From: Clostridium punense
GTDB taxonomy: Bacteria; Bacillota; Clostridia; Clostridiales; Clostridiaceae
NCBI RefSeq assembly: GCF_017874425.1
Contig: NZ_JAGGLL010000028.1
Location: 1-57,759 of the forward strand
Length of the DNA stretch: 57,759 nucleotides
Reading direction: 5' to 3'
Under the pieces are notes generated by a model. That model saw only the letters and a program-made list of their open reading frames with translations. It did no database searches and was not told where the DNA came from. A program made the position numbers and the translations under genes. Shown in pieces: positions 26,891 to 35,972 of this stretch (position 1 is the first letter of the stretch; every line of letters starts with the position of its first letter).

Positions 26891-26922
26891 ATACTCTTTA
26901 TATATTGTAAAGGGTATTTTTT
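26891..26922 (+). terminator. Terminator after the CD3324-like gene
   Basis: ATACTCTTTA pairs with TAAAGGGTAT (one G-U), followed by six T. Confidence 0.75.
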
Positions 26923-27015
26923 ATTGTTATCATTAAATATATGTATATATTTACAGCAATACCAGTATATTCAATGATAGAAATGTAAAACACTACTTAT
27001 GGGGGGATAGTATCT

Positions 27016-27144
27016 ATGATTTCTATTGAAATAAAGTATAATTCAAAGGACACCTTTGAGTTAATGCAGTTCATTACTAAAAAGCTTTATAAAATTAATA
27101 GCATCTTAGTAAGAGTGGTACAAACCTCTTTTACACTTCTTTAG
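27016..27144 (+). CDS. Hypothetical 42-residue ORF
   Basis: Starts at ATG behind a GGGGGG run 9 bases upstream; begins MISIEIKYNSKDTFELMQFI and ends VQTSFTLL. No family recognised. It could be the remnant of a longer gene or a real small protein. The surrounding 26707-27275 gap otherwise holds only the terminator above. Confidence 0.3.
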   Translation: MISIEIKYNSKDTFELMQFITKKLYKINSILVRVVQTSFTLL

Positions 27145-27275
27145 GAATAAAATAAATAGATAAAATGGAGCAGGTAAATTGACTTAAAATAATTTATCTC
27201 CTTTTAATTAAAATTATTAGTTTTAGGTATTTGTAAAGAATTTTACACTACCTTAACTTTCATTGGGGGAAAAGA

Positions 27276-29072
27276 ATGTATAGTTATACAACTATTATTT
27301 TTGATTTAGATGGAACTTTATTTAAAGCTAATACAGTATTTATAGATGCCATTAATCATTTTTGTATATCAAAAGGAATTGAACCATTTGATAACGAAAG
27401 ACTTCTTAAACTTATAGGTAAACCATCATCTGCCATATGCAGAGAATTGTTTGGGGAAAGTTTGAGTAAAGAAGAAGTTCAAGATATTAGAGCAGAAATT
27501 AAGGTTAATGAAGACAAGCTAATTAATAAATCAGCACAGTTATATGAAGGCGTTAAAAAAATGTTAAGTGATCTTCAAAATGAAGGATATACCGTAGGAA
27601 TTTGTACTAATGGCAGTAGTGAATATATGAATAAAATATTATCTCATTTTAATATAGAGGAATATTTTCAAATTAAAAAGCCAAGAGTAGAAGGCTTAGA
27701 AAAATTTCAAATTATAAAGCAAATACTAGATGAAAATGCAATCTGTAGTGCCATTATAGTTGGAGATACTTCAATAGACTTTGAAGCAGCAGATGCAGCT
27801 AGATGCTTATCTGTAGGTGTATCATATGGTTATGGTGGAGATGACTTTAAGAAATCAGATTTTATTGCAGATAACCCAGCAGATATACCTAAGATTATTA
27901 GTAAGATTAATGGGATTTACAAAGAAATTGCAGTGCAAATTATTAATAAAAAACAAAGCAATAAACCGATGATAGTAGGCATTAATGGTGTGGATACAGC
28001 TGGAAAATCAACATTTACAAAGGAACTTGCTAGATACCTTTTTAAGGTTGGATTTAAAAGCCAAGTTATTTCTATAGATGATTTTCATAATCCATCAAAC
28101 ATAAGAAATAAGGAGAAGGATCCTATTATTTCTTATCTCAATAATGCATTTGATCTTGCTAAAATTGAAAATGAAATCATGAAGCCTATAGTTAGTGAAA
28201 ACAAATTAGATACAGAACTCCTGCTATTAAATCTTGAAAGGGATGAGTTTGTCAATGATAAAAAGTATGTTGTAGATGAAGATACTATAGTGCTATTTGA
28301 AGGAGTACTACTATATAGACAGCCCCTTAATGAATATTTTCATATGAGGATATTTATAGATATTTCCTTTGATGAAGTACTAAAAAGAGCATCAAAGAGG
28401 GATTTCAGTTTACTTGGTGAAGCTGTCATTGAAAAGTATAACAGAAAATATATACCTATTCAAAAATTATATATGGAACAACATAACCCTAAGGAACTAA
28501 GTGATATTATTGTTGATAATAATGATTATTTGAATCCTATAATTATCAAAACTCCCAGTGTTATTAAGAAAAAGTCAACCAGCGTACAATTAAAGAAATT
28601 GGAAGAAGAGCATTTAGATGAGATAATTAGAATGTTACAAGATGATGAAGCAAAAGAAATGTTAGGTGTAATTGAACATCCATCACTTAGTGATTACAAG
28701 GGGAAAAACAATATATCCTATGCCATAGTAGACGAGAACAATAAGTTTATTGGTATTGTAGAGTTATTTAATATTTCATGGAAAAACAGGCGTGGAGAAC
28801 TTAGTATTGCTATTGAATCATCAATGAGAAGCAAAGGTTATGGTTATGATGCGATTAATAAAATATTAGAAGTAGGATTTTTAGAATATGGAATAAATCG
28901 GATATGGCTAAGAGTTCTTGAAACAAATATAAAAGCTATAAACTTATATAAGAAAGTTGGTTTTTCTCAAGAGGGTATTTGTAGAGCTGAAAGTTTAAGA
29001 AAAGGACAATTTATAAATCAGGTTCAAATGAGTGTCCTTGCAAAGGAATGGATAAGCATCCACATGAAATAG
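27276..29072 (+). CDS. Three-domain fusion: HAD phosphatase + uridine-kinase-like P-loop + GNAT
   Basis: 598 residues. Residues 1-210 form a HAD hydrolase of the phosphoglycolate-phosphatase type: DLDGT at 10-14, the threonine motif in CTNGS near 110, KKP near 134 and GDTSIDFEAAD near 163. Residues 230-425 form a P-loop kinase like uridine or pantothenate kinases: GINGVDTAGKST at 235-246, SIDDFH near 266, and RASKRD as lid. Residues 436-598 form a RimJ/L-type GNAT: RSKGYGYDAINK near 518 and ETNIKAINLYKKVGFS. No linker is longer than about 20 residues. All three catalytic sites look intact. Substrates are unknown; the order suggests sequential handling of one phosphorylated, acetylated metabolite. 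GGGGG precedes the ATG. Confidence 0.88.
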   Translation: MYSYTTIIFDLDGTLFKANTVFIDAINHFCISKGIEPFDNERLLKLIGKPSSAICRELFGESLSKEEVQDIRAEIKVNEDKLINKSAQLYEGVKKMLSDLQNEGYTVGICTNGSSEYMNKILSHFNIEEYFQIKKPRVEGLEKFQIIKQILDENAICSAIIVGDTSIDFEAADAARCLSVGVSYGYGGDDFKKSDFIADNPADIPKIISKINGIYKEIAVQIINKKQSNKPMIVGINGVDTAGKSTFTKELARYLFKVGFKSQVISIDDFHNPSNIRNKEKDPIISYLNNAFDLAKIENEIMKPIVSENKLDTELLLLNLERDEFVNDKKYVVDEDTIVLFEGVLLYRQPLNEYFHMRIFIDISFDEVLKRASKRDFSLLGEAVIEKYNRKYIPIQKLYMEQHNPKELSDIIVDNNDYLNPIIIKTPSVIKKKSTSVQLKKLEEEHLDEIIRMLQDDEAKEMLGVIEHPSLSDYKGKNNISYAIVDENNKFIGIVELFNISWKNRRGELSIAIESSMRSKGYGYDAINKILEVGFLEYGINRIWLRVLETNIKAINLYKKVGFSQEGICRAESLRKGQFINQVQMSVLAKEWISIHMK

Positions 29073-29102
29073 ATTGATATAAGGTAAAAGGGGATAGATC
29101 TT

Positions 29103-29945
29103 ATGAGAGAATTGAAAAAAGGTGAATTTAATAACATTGTGCAGTTATTGAATGAAGAAAAAGTACACTATACATTTGCATATGCAGTGGCTGAAGGAAA
29201 GCAATCAGGAAGAATTTTTGTAGATAATCCATTGGAGCCAAAGTGTTGTTTATTAACTTGTAAAAGCGGAAAATATTTAGTTGCAGGATGTACAAGCAAT
29301 ATTGGGTTCAATGAATTTTTGAAGGTTTTTTTACTCCATAAAGAAAACCATGGTAATTATTTTGACATCTACAGTTCCTCAAAGGAATGGGTTGTTAAAT
29401 TAGATGATATCCTTGGGGATAATGCAGCTAAGTTGAGTAGACAAGTATTTAGCTGGGATTATGAGAATTTATCTACAATTTCCAAATGGAGTGAAAGATT
29501 ACCAGAAGGCTTTGAACTAAGAAAAATGGATGGTGTTTTGTTCCAAAAGTATGCAAAGGAAATGGATTCATCATACATTGACTTATGGGAAACTGAGGAT
29601 AATTTCCTCTCCAATGGATTTGGCTTTTGTATATTAAAAGATGGTGACTTTGTTAGCGTATGTAACACATATTATGTAAGACAAGGCTATGCAGAAATTG
29701 ATATAGTAACAAAGAGTGAATATAGACAACAAGGTTTTGCACTAGCTACCTGCGAAGAGTTTATAAAATACTGTGTAAGCAACAATATTGAGCCAGTATG
29801 GGATTGTGACAATGGAAATGAAAACTCTAAAAATTTAGCAAAGAAACTAGGTTTTAAAAGTGTAGAAACCTATGAAATGCATTGGTGGCATAAGAATAAA
29901 ACTTTCGTTGAGGAATATTTAAAAAAATATCAATATACTATATAA
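29103..29945 (+). CDS. GNAT acetyltransferase (PF12746-like)
   Basis: 280 residues. The C-terminal half is the GNAT fold: GFGFCILKDGDFVSVCNTYY, EIDIVTKSEYRQQGFALAT (acetyl-CoA loop RQQGFA) and the end block WDCDNGNENSKNLAKKLGF. The N-terminal half is the family-specific lobe. It follows the triple-fusion gene after 30 bases and is probably cotranscribed. Substrate unknown. Confidence 0.82.
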   Translation: MRELKKGEFNNIVQLLNEEKVHYTFAYAVAEGKQSGRIFVDNPLEPKCCLLTCKSGKYLVAGCTSNIGFNEFLKVFLLHKENHGNYFDIYSSSKEWVVKLDDILGDNAAKLSRQVFSWDYENLSTISKWSERLPEGFELRKMDGVLFQKYAKEMDSSYIDLWETEDNFLSNGFGFCILKDGDFVSVCNTYYVRQGYAEIDIVTKSEYRQQGFALATCEEFIKYCVSNNIEPVWDCDNGNENSKNLAKKLGFKSVETYEMHWWHKNKTFVEEYLKKYQYTI

Positions 29946-29981
29946 AGTAGCTGCACATCTAGGTAGTTCATTTAATAGTTT

Positions 29982-30018
29982 AGCCCTAACCATGAATATA
30001 TCTTGGTTAGGGCTTTTT
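29982..30018 (+). terminator. Terminator of the fusion/GNAT transcript
   Basis: AGCCCTAACCA pairs perfectly with TGGTTAGGGCT, followed by TTTT. Confidence 0.9.
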
Positions 30019-30042
30019 AGAATTGTATAGATTTAAGCAAGC

Positions 30043-30191
30043 TATAGGATTCCATAATGAAATTCTAATTTGTTCAGTATTAGGAAAAAAAGGCTGTGGC
30101 ACTAATTTTTTAGCGCCACAGCCTCAATAAATTCTTAATTAAATCGGGGAGGATTTATGTGTAAATTAAATGTTAACTTGGGTTCTCTATA
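30043..30191. repeat. Diverged copy C of the palindromic repeat, split by a hairpin
   Basis: The ends TATAGGATTCC and GGTTCTCTATA and about 100 inner bases follow copies A and B with many substitutions. Some 45 extra bases in the middle carry a terminator stem. It lies between convergent genes. Confidence 0.6.
30084..30124 (-). terminator. Terminator of the Bce-type ABC operon, inside repeat copy C
   Basis: AGGCTGTGGC pairs with GCCACAGCCT; the stem extends by four more pairs after one mismatch. On the minus strand it is followed by seven T. Confidence 0.85.
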
Positions 30192-30196
30192 ATACA

Positions 30197-32221
30197 TTAA
30201 TTTTTGTTCTTAACTGTATTTTTAAAGCCAACATAAGTTGCATAAAAGTACCCGCCATATATTACAATAAGACCTAAACCTATCATAAGAGAAGAACTTC
30301 CTATCAAGCTTTTGTTGTAGGCTCCAAACAGTTTGTTAGTTACACTTATGCCAACTATTGAATGTATCATGGCTAAAGTTAAAGGTACCATAAAATAAAT
30401 TAAGTTCTGTACTAGTATTGATTTATTTATCATTTTTTCAGTAACACCTATTTTTCTAAGGGAATTATATCTATCCAAGCTGTCACTTGCCTCAGATAAT
30501 TGCTGTAATGCCAACACAGCAGCACTGGATATCAAAAATACTATTCCTAAATATATACCTAGAAATACAACCATTGCTGAGGAGCCATACACCATGGAAT
30601 GTAGCAGTTCAAGTGTATTTCCGAATAACAGTATAGGCTGCCCATTATAGTTTCCAGTATCTAAAACAGTTGTGAATAGATTCGAAAACTTTTCTTCTGA
30701 TTTTGCATAGTTACTGTTATCAAACATTACATTAAATCTAGAGGCTTCTGCCTTCAAATCTCCCTGAAAGTTATCTGGGATTATAAAATAAAGGAATTGT
30801 AAATTAGTTCTTGTGCTAACTATATTCTCTTTTATTGGAGTGCTATTTTTTATAGTGTAAGTTTTATTCTCTAACACTACAGACTTTTCATTTTTTATAA
30901 ACTTACTAAATATTTTATTGGTATCTTCATAGTTGGATACAACTAAAATCTCATTATCTTTTAAATCCACAGGAGACTTGCCTAAAAGCTGTGTTATTGA
31001 GTTATATTCTGAGAGTTTTATTGCTGATATAGGGTGGTCTGAGTAAGAATCCTTTAGTTCCTTAAGTTCCTTTTCATTTAAATACTTACTTAGCAATTCA
31101 CTTAAATAAATAGGAAGTTTATATTCAGTAAAAAAGGAATACTTTTCAGTAGCATCAAGCTGAAAATTTATTTCACCAAGAGCCTTTTTAACATCCTTTG
31201 TTTTTTCTTCATCTTTACTAGGATAAAGAGCTCCAGAGGCGTGGAAAGAAGTATTTCCCTTTAATGATTTGTCAAAGATGCCCTTATAGCCAAACATAGT
31301 AAATAAAAGGGTGATAGTTAAAAACAGCATAAGACATATGGTGGTCATGGATAAAAAGTTAGTAGTTATTTTATTATTAATTTGTCTTAGCACAAAGATA
31401 TTTAAATTTTTAAGATATAGTTTTTTATTCTTTTGTATAACTTGGATTAAAAAGTTAGAGAGACTAAAAAAGCATAATAGAGTTCCCAAAACCCCTAAAA
31501 GGATTGAAATAATAAAAAGAGGATCCTCAGGCTCTAAGCCAACCTTTATTACAAAAGTGTAAGCAGTTATAAGGGATGCCAGGGAGAAAAGAAATATAAC
31601 TATTGAAATAACAGGGTTAGTAACCTTTATTACTTCATTTTTCTTTGCTGCGTTTAGCATGTCTATAAGCTTATATTTAGAAATAATAACTTGATTAAAT
31701 ATCATTACTAGAATAAATATTATTCCAAAGTATAGTGCTGATTTAACTATTGCACTAATTGATATAATAAACTTATAACTAGTCATTTTTACGGCTAAAA
31801 GCTTAGCTGTGACAACAGATAAACCTTGGGATACAATAATGCCAAGAAGAATTCCAGCAACTAGAGATAATAAGCCAATAAGAAAAGTTTCAAAAATTAA
31901 GATTCTAGAAATTTTACCCTTTGACATACCTAAAGTCATATAGATACCTAATTCTTTTTTGCGTTTTTTTATAAGAAAATTGTTGGCGTAAACTATAAGT
32001 CCACCTAGAATAAAGGATACAAATACAGAGGCTCCAGCCATAAGTTTGTTTATTGTTATCATATAATCTGCAGTGCTCTTACTTATATCCAGTAGAGATT
32101 TTTGTGCTTCAATGGAATTAAAGCTATAAAATATACATACTGCAAAGGTTAGAGTAAGAAAATATATAGAATAATCCTTGAAGCTTCTTTTTACATTGTT
32201 CATTGCTATTTTAGAAAACAT
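30197..32221 (-). CDS. BceB-type ABC transporter permease
   Basis: About 674 residues with the FtsX-like arrangement of BceB permeases: TM1 near the N-terminus, a block of helices to about residue 300, a large extracellular domain (about 320-530) and three C-terminal helices. The large outer domain senses peptide antibiotics that bind lipid II-cycle intermediates. Start ATG 32221 has GGAGGAG 9 bases upstream; the TTG at 32239 is less likely. It overlaps the ATPase gene by 11 bases. With the two-component genes it makes a Bce module. Confidence 0.88.
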   Translation of the reverse strand: MFSKIAMNNVKRSFKDYSIYFLTLTFAVCIFYSFNSIEAQKSLLDISKSTADYMITINKLMAGASVFVSFILGGLIVYANNFLIKKRKKELGIYMTLGMSKGKISRILIFETFLIGLLSLVAGILLGIIVSQGLSVVTAKLLAVKMTSYKFIISISAIVKSALYFGIIFILVMIFNQVIISKYKLIDMLNAAKKNEVIKVTNPVISIVIFLFSLASLITAYTFVIKVGLEPEDPLFIISILLGVLGTLLCFFSLSNFLIQVIQKNKKLYLKNLNIFVLRQINNKITTNFLSMTTICLMLFLTITLLFTMFGYKGIFDKSLKGNTSFHASGALYPSKDEEKTKDVKKALGEINFQLDATEKYSFFTEYKLPIYLSELLSKYLNEKELKELKDSYSDHPISAIKLSEYNSITQLLGKSPVDLKDNEILVVSNYEDTNKIFSKFIKNEKSVVLENKTYTIKNSTPIKENIVSTRTNLQFLYFIIPDNFQGDLKAEASRFNVMFDNSNYAKSEEKFSNLFTTVLDTGNYNGQPILLFGNTLELLHSMVYGSSAMVVFLGIYLGIVFLISSAAVLALQQLSEASDSLDRYNSLRKIGVTEKMINKSILVQNLIYFMVPLTLAMIHSIVGISVTNKLFGAYNKSLIGSSSLMIGLGLIVIYGGYFYATYVGFKNTVKNKN

Positions 32222-32978
32222 CGCTAGCATCTCCTCCAAGTAAAGTTACAACTTCAATTATTTTGTTAAAGAACTCTTTTCTTGTATCCTTTCCACGAAC
32301 TAGTTCATTAAAAATCTTACCATCCTTAATAAATAAAATTCTATGAGCATAGCTTGCTGTAAAAGCGTCGTGGGTAACCATTAGTATGGTAGCTTGAAAA
32401 TCCTTGTTTAACTTTTCAAAGGAGTCCAAAAGAAGTCTTGAGGACTTAGAGTCCAAGGCTCCAGTAGGCTCATCAGCCAGTATCAGTGAAGGCTCAGTAA
32501 CTAAGGCTCTAGCAGAAGCCACTCTTTGTTTTTGACCTCCAGACATTTGAAAAGGGTATTTAGTTAGCACATCTAAAATCTCTAGCTTTTCTGCCACTTT
32601 CTTAATAAGTTCATCTATTTCACTAGCTGTTCTCTTTTGTATTGTGAGGGCTAAAGCTATATTTTCATAGGCAGTAAGAGTATCTAAAAGATTAAAATCC
32701 TGAAAGATAAATCCTAACTCATCACGTCGAAACTCTTCTAAAGCTTTAGATTTAAGTGTAGTAATATCCTTATTATTTATGATGATGTTACCAGTAGTAA
32801 CAGTATCTATAGTTGAAATACAATTTAATAGAGTGGTTTTACCGCTACCCGAAGGTCCCATTATTCCCACAAATTCTCCCTTATCCACATTAAAGCTTAT
32901 ATTATCTATAGCTTTTGTTATGTTAGCTTTATTACCATAGTATTTTTCGATTTTTTCAACCCTTAATATATTCTCCAT
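32211..32978 (-). CDS. BceA-type ABC transporter ATPase
   Basis: 255 residues. Walker A is GPSGSGKTT at 41-49, Q-loop GFIFQDFNLL, signature MSGGQKQRVASARAL and Walker B LILADEPTGALDS, the pattern of LolD/MacB/BceA ATPases. AGGAGG-like sequence precedes the ATG. It pairs with the permease. No own BceR-like box was found upstream, so expression may come from the small-protein promoter by read-through. Confidence 0.92.
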   Translation of the reverse strand: MENILRVEKIEKYYGNKANITKAIDNISFNVDKGEFVGIMGPSGSGKTTLLNCISTIDTVTTGNIIINNKDITTLKSKALEEFRRDELGFIFQDFNLLDTLTAYENIALALTIQKRTASEIDELIKKVAEKLEILDVLTKYPFQMSGGQKQRVASARALVTEPSLILADEPTGALDSKSSRLLLDSFEKLNKDFQATILMVTHDAFTASYAHRILFIKDGKIFNELVRGKDTRKEFFNKIIEVVTLLGGDASDVF

Positions 32979-33121
32979 TGCTTTTCCTCCATAATTCTTC
33001 TCCCTAAAAGGGGGTTATTCATCTGAGTAACTTACTGATATTTCAATAATATATTGGAAGTTTTAAGTCTTCCATATACTACAAGGGACTGTTGACCAGC
33101 CTTGCAGTTGCTTTGCATAAG

Positions 33122-33167
33122 AAAATCCCTTTGGTGAAAGATATCTTTGTTTTAACGAAGGGATTTT
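33122..33167 (-). terminator. Terminator between the small exported protein gene and the ABC genes
   Basis: AAAATCCCTT pairs with AAGGGATTTT around an interior region. On the minus strand the stem is followed by C and few T, so it may be leaky, which would allow read-through into the ABC genes. Confidence 0.55.
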
Positions 33168-33221
33168 GTTTAGTGTAAATTTGACTCCATTGCAGCTTCA
33201 CAAAATGACTTTGTTCGTTAT

Positions 33222-33638
33222 TTAATTTTTCACCTGAAATTTCACCATTTTTTCGATGATATCATTACTACCGTTATATATAGTAACTCCATATTCACCT
33301 TCTTCAAGACCTTCTGGAACTGATAGTTTAGCATTAAAATATCCAGCTTTACTTATTTCTATATTTTCTTCTGTTTTAAATCTATTCTGTGTTAATACTT
33401 CACCTTTGTACCATACCACTGTTGCCTTTTTAATAGCCAGCTTTTTACCCTTTGCAGAAAGATAAACTGTATCCTTAGAGGTGAAAGTACTAGTGGGTGC
33501 AGTAGGCTTTCCTTTGTCATCTACACTTTTTGTCATTGCAATTTCTACAATCTTAGGGCCATTGAAATACTTGTAAGCAGCGCCCCCTCCACCTATTATT
33601 AAAACTATAATTAACACAGGTATTAACAATTTTTTCAT
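33222..33638 (-). CDS. Small membrane-anchored or exported protein linked to the Bce module
   Basis: 138 residues. N-terminal MKKLLIPVLIIVLIIGGGGA is a signal or anchor helix. The remainder is hydrophilic and probably beta-rich, reading like an Ig-type accessory domain (TVVWYKGEVL, AKLSVPEGLEEGEYGVTIYN). No cysteine lipobox. Start ATG 33638 has GGAGG 8 bases upstream. It lies between the two-component genes and the ABC genes on the same strand, with a BceR-like box upstream. I do not know this protein as a standard Bce component. A role in peptide sensing or protection is inference. Confidence 0.7.
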   Translation of the reverse strand: MKKLLIPVLIIVLIIGGGGAAYKYFNGPKIVEIAMTKSVDDKGKPTAPTSTFTSKDTVYLSAKGKKLAIKKATVVWYKGEVLTQNRFKTEENIEISKAGYFNAKLSVPEGLEEGEYGVTIYNGSNDIIEKMVKFQVKN

Positions 33639-33709
33639 GAAAATTTCCTCCAAACTTTAATTTTTATTTTCTCTACGGTTATTATTTTACTAGGACTTCA
33701 CCTGGATAC

Positions 33710-33747
33710 ATATTAGTTTATATTTCATTAAGGTTACATTTTTGAAA
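33710..33747 (-). promoter_or_regulatory. Promoter with a BceR-like box
   Basis: On the minus strand TTTCA-AAAA-TGTAA (33734-33747) resembles the BceR site TnACA-N4-TGTAA. Its right half overlaps a -35 (TGTAAC) that is 17 bases from TAATAT (33710-33715). It would make the small exported protein gene a target of the adjacent response regulator. Confidence 0.5.
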
Positions 33748-33970
33748 GATTTGAAAGAAAGGGGGCTCCATTAGTAAAATTTTAAATCACTTGGTTACAA
33801 AAGTCTTAAGTAAACCAAGGTAGATTTACAAATAAGTTAAGTCTTAACTTTAGTTTTTATTCATATAGCAAACCAAAGTATAAAATGAAATTAAGTATTA
33901 TTAATGGTTTAGAGATAAAATGTCTCAGCTTTTCATCAGGTTTGTTTGTATATTAAATATGGGAAAATAA

Positions 33971-34021
33971 AATAATGGATTCTCAGCTACCACAATTCAC
34001 AATAGCTATGAATCCATTATT
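33971..34021 (-). terminator. Terminator of the two-component genes
   Basis: A perfect 12-bp stem (AATAATGGATTC with GAATCCATTATT) plus inner AGCTA/TAGCT. On the minus strand it is followed by TTATTTTCCC. The rest of 33748-33970 shows no gene. Confidence 0.75.
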
Positions 34022-34030
34022 AACACACAA

Positions 34031-35044
34031 TTAACTCATTAAATTAACCTTACCTAGGGGGAAGATAATACTAACCTTTGTACCTTCATCAATCTTTGAT
34101 GTTAAGCTAAGACCAAGACCAAGTTGATCACAAAGCTTTTTGCATAGGTAAAGCCCTATGCCAGTAGACTTACCAAGCTTTCTTCCATTATCTCCAGTAA
34201 AGCCCTTTTCAAAAACTCTATTAACATCCTTATTTACTATACCTATACCATTGTCTTCTATAGTAAGGACTATATTGTTTTCATTTTTAGTTGCATAAAC
34301 ACGGACCATGCCTTCTTTTTCCCTACTATATTTAATAGAATTTCCTATGATTTGATTTAAGATGAACTCAAGCCATTTTCCATCACTGAATACAGTGCCT
34401 TCCACGGCTTCAATGTCCACTGAAATTCTTTTGTTTATAAAATCTCTAGAATTCTTCTTGATAGTATTTCTTACAACAGTAGTTAAGGATAGCTCTCTTA
34501 TAATATAATCTTTGCTTACATTGTTACTTCTTGAGTAATACAGCACTTGTTCAATATAATCTTCAATTTTCCTAATCTCATAATCAATACTCTTAGTAAC
34601 CGTATCCTCATTATTTTCTATGATTAGTCTTGTGGAGGAAATTGGTGTCTTTATCTCATGAACCCAGGTTTCAATATACTCTCTATATTCATTTTGCATA
34701 TCCCTATATTTCTTTACATGTTCATGCATACTTTTGTTAGCTTCCTTTAATACATCATACACAGCCTTGCCTTCAATAAAATCTGGTTCCTCAATAATTT
34801 CAGAAAGAAGATATTTTTTGTCTAGATTATCCATAACACTAGTTATCTCATTATAGAATCTTTTCGACTTAACATATTCTACAATAATAAAAGAAAAAAG
34901 GGGGAAAAACCATATAGAGAAAACTAGGACAATCATATTGGCTCCAATGTTAATAAGAACCATTATGGCACTTATGATAATGAATAATATAAAGTTGATT
35001 AACAGAAATAAAAATCTGTCTTTTAAATAATCTTTTAAACTCAT
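34031..35044 (-). CDS. BceS-type intramembrane-sensing histidine kinase
   Basis: 337 residues. Two close N-terminal helices (about 12-32 and 36-56) have almost no extracellular loop, the hallmark of intramembrane sensors. The H-box is ETWVHEIKTPISS with H129. ATP-binding motifs are EDNGIGI and GKSTGIGLYLCKKL. Such kinases are signalled by the BceAB transporter itself. The start overlaps the regulator stop by 4 bases. Confidence 0.9.
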   Translation of the reverse strand: MSLKDYLKDRFLFLLINFILFIIISAIMVLINIGANMIVLVFSIWFFPLFSFIIVEYVKSKRFYNEITSVMDNLDKKYLLSEIIEEPDFIEGKAVYDVLKEANKSMHEHVKKYRDMQNEYREYIETWVHEIKTPISSTRLIIENNEDTVTKSIDYEIRKIEDYIEQVLYYSRSNNVSKDYIIRELSLTTVVRNTIKKNSRDFINKRISVDIEAVEGTVFSDGKWLEFILNQIIGNSIKYSREKEGMVRVYATKNENNIVLTIEDNGIGIVNKDVNRVFEKGFTGDNGRKLGKSTGIGLYLCKKLCDQLGLGLSLTSKIDEGTKVSIIFPLGKVNLMS

Positions 35045-35709
35045 GGCAGGATATACCCAAGTCCACGTCTGGTTTCTACGGTTTCCTTCATTCCAACTTC
35101 CTCTAGTTTCTTTCTTAATCTTGTAACATTAACAGATAAATTATTATCATCTACAAAAATATCCGAGTTCCACATAAAATCCATTAGATCATCTCTAGAC
35201 ACTATTTTACCTTTATTTTTAATCAAACAAGAAAGTATTTTAAGCTCATTTTTTGTTAGTTCCACAGTACTATCCTTGTAAGTAATTGAACTATTTGATA
35301 AATTAAGTTTTAAATCATAATAATACATGGTGTCTTGAGGAGCAGAGCCTTGAGCTCTTCTCAAAATAGAAGCAATCCTTGCTAAAAGAATTTGAGTATT
35401 ATATGGTTTTGTAATAAAATCATCAGCACCTAAATTCATACTCATAAGTTCATCCATCTCACTGTCTCTGCTTGTTACCACAATAATAGGCATATCTGAA
35501 GTTTTTCTTACTTCTCTGCATATGTGATAACCATCAAAAATAGGAAGGTTTATATCTAAAAGTAATAAATCTGGTGCTTCTTTTAGTATGTAATCAACAA
35601 TGTTTTCAAAGCTTGAGGGAGCAAGAACCTCATAGCCGCATCTTGTTAAAAAGACTTTTAGTTCTTCCCTTATGGTTTCAGTATCTTCTATAATAATTAT
35701 CTTTGACAT
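35041..35709 (-). CDS. BceR-type OmpR-family response regulator
   Basis: 222 residues. The receiver has the phosphoryl aspartate D52 in LLLLDINLPIFDG, acidic pocket EDTE near 8, and FITKPYN with the conserved lysine. The C-terminal winged helix ends in TVETRRGLGYIL. AAGGAAG precedes the start. It probably activates the small exported protein gene and the ABC genes. Confidence 0.92.
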   Translation of the reverse strand: MSKIIIIEDTETIREELKVFLTRCGYEVLAPSSFENIVDYILKEAPDLLLLDINLPIFDGYHICREVRKTSDMPIIVVTSRDSEMDELMSMNLGADDFITKPYNTQILLARIASILRRAQGSAPQDTMYYYDLKLNLSNSSITYKDSTVELTKNELKILSCLIKNKGKIVSRDDLMDFMWNSDIFVDDNNLSVNVTRLRKKLEEVGMKETVETRRGLGYILP

Positions 35710-35906
35710 AGATTCACTTCCTTTGTAAAAATCTATAAGCTTAAGGATATTATAGTTTATTATAAGTATTACTGCAAAAAATAAATCGAGATATAGAGAA
35801 ATTCTTGTTTAAAAGGAAGTAATTTGGAGAAGTATTTGAAAAGCTTTAAATATAATAATGATTTATTTAGAGTTCATAGATGAGGAGCTGTAAGTATCTT
35901 CTAAAA

Positions 35907-35950
35907 AACGGTCAGTGGATTTATAATAAAAATATAATCTACTGACTGTT
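35907..35950 (+). promoter_or_regulatory. 15-bp dyad just before the TetR gene
   Basis: AACGGTCAGTGGATT pairs with AATCTACTGACTGTT; the two non-matching positions are G-U pairs in RNA. Next come TTTGG and the ribosome binding site of the TetR gene. It could be an autoregulatory TetR operator, or a terminator of upstream transcription. DNA palindromy is imperfect, which slightly favours an RNA hairpin. Confidence 0.45.
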
Positions 35951-35972
35951 TTGGTCAATAAAGGAGAATATA

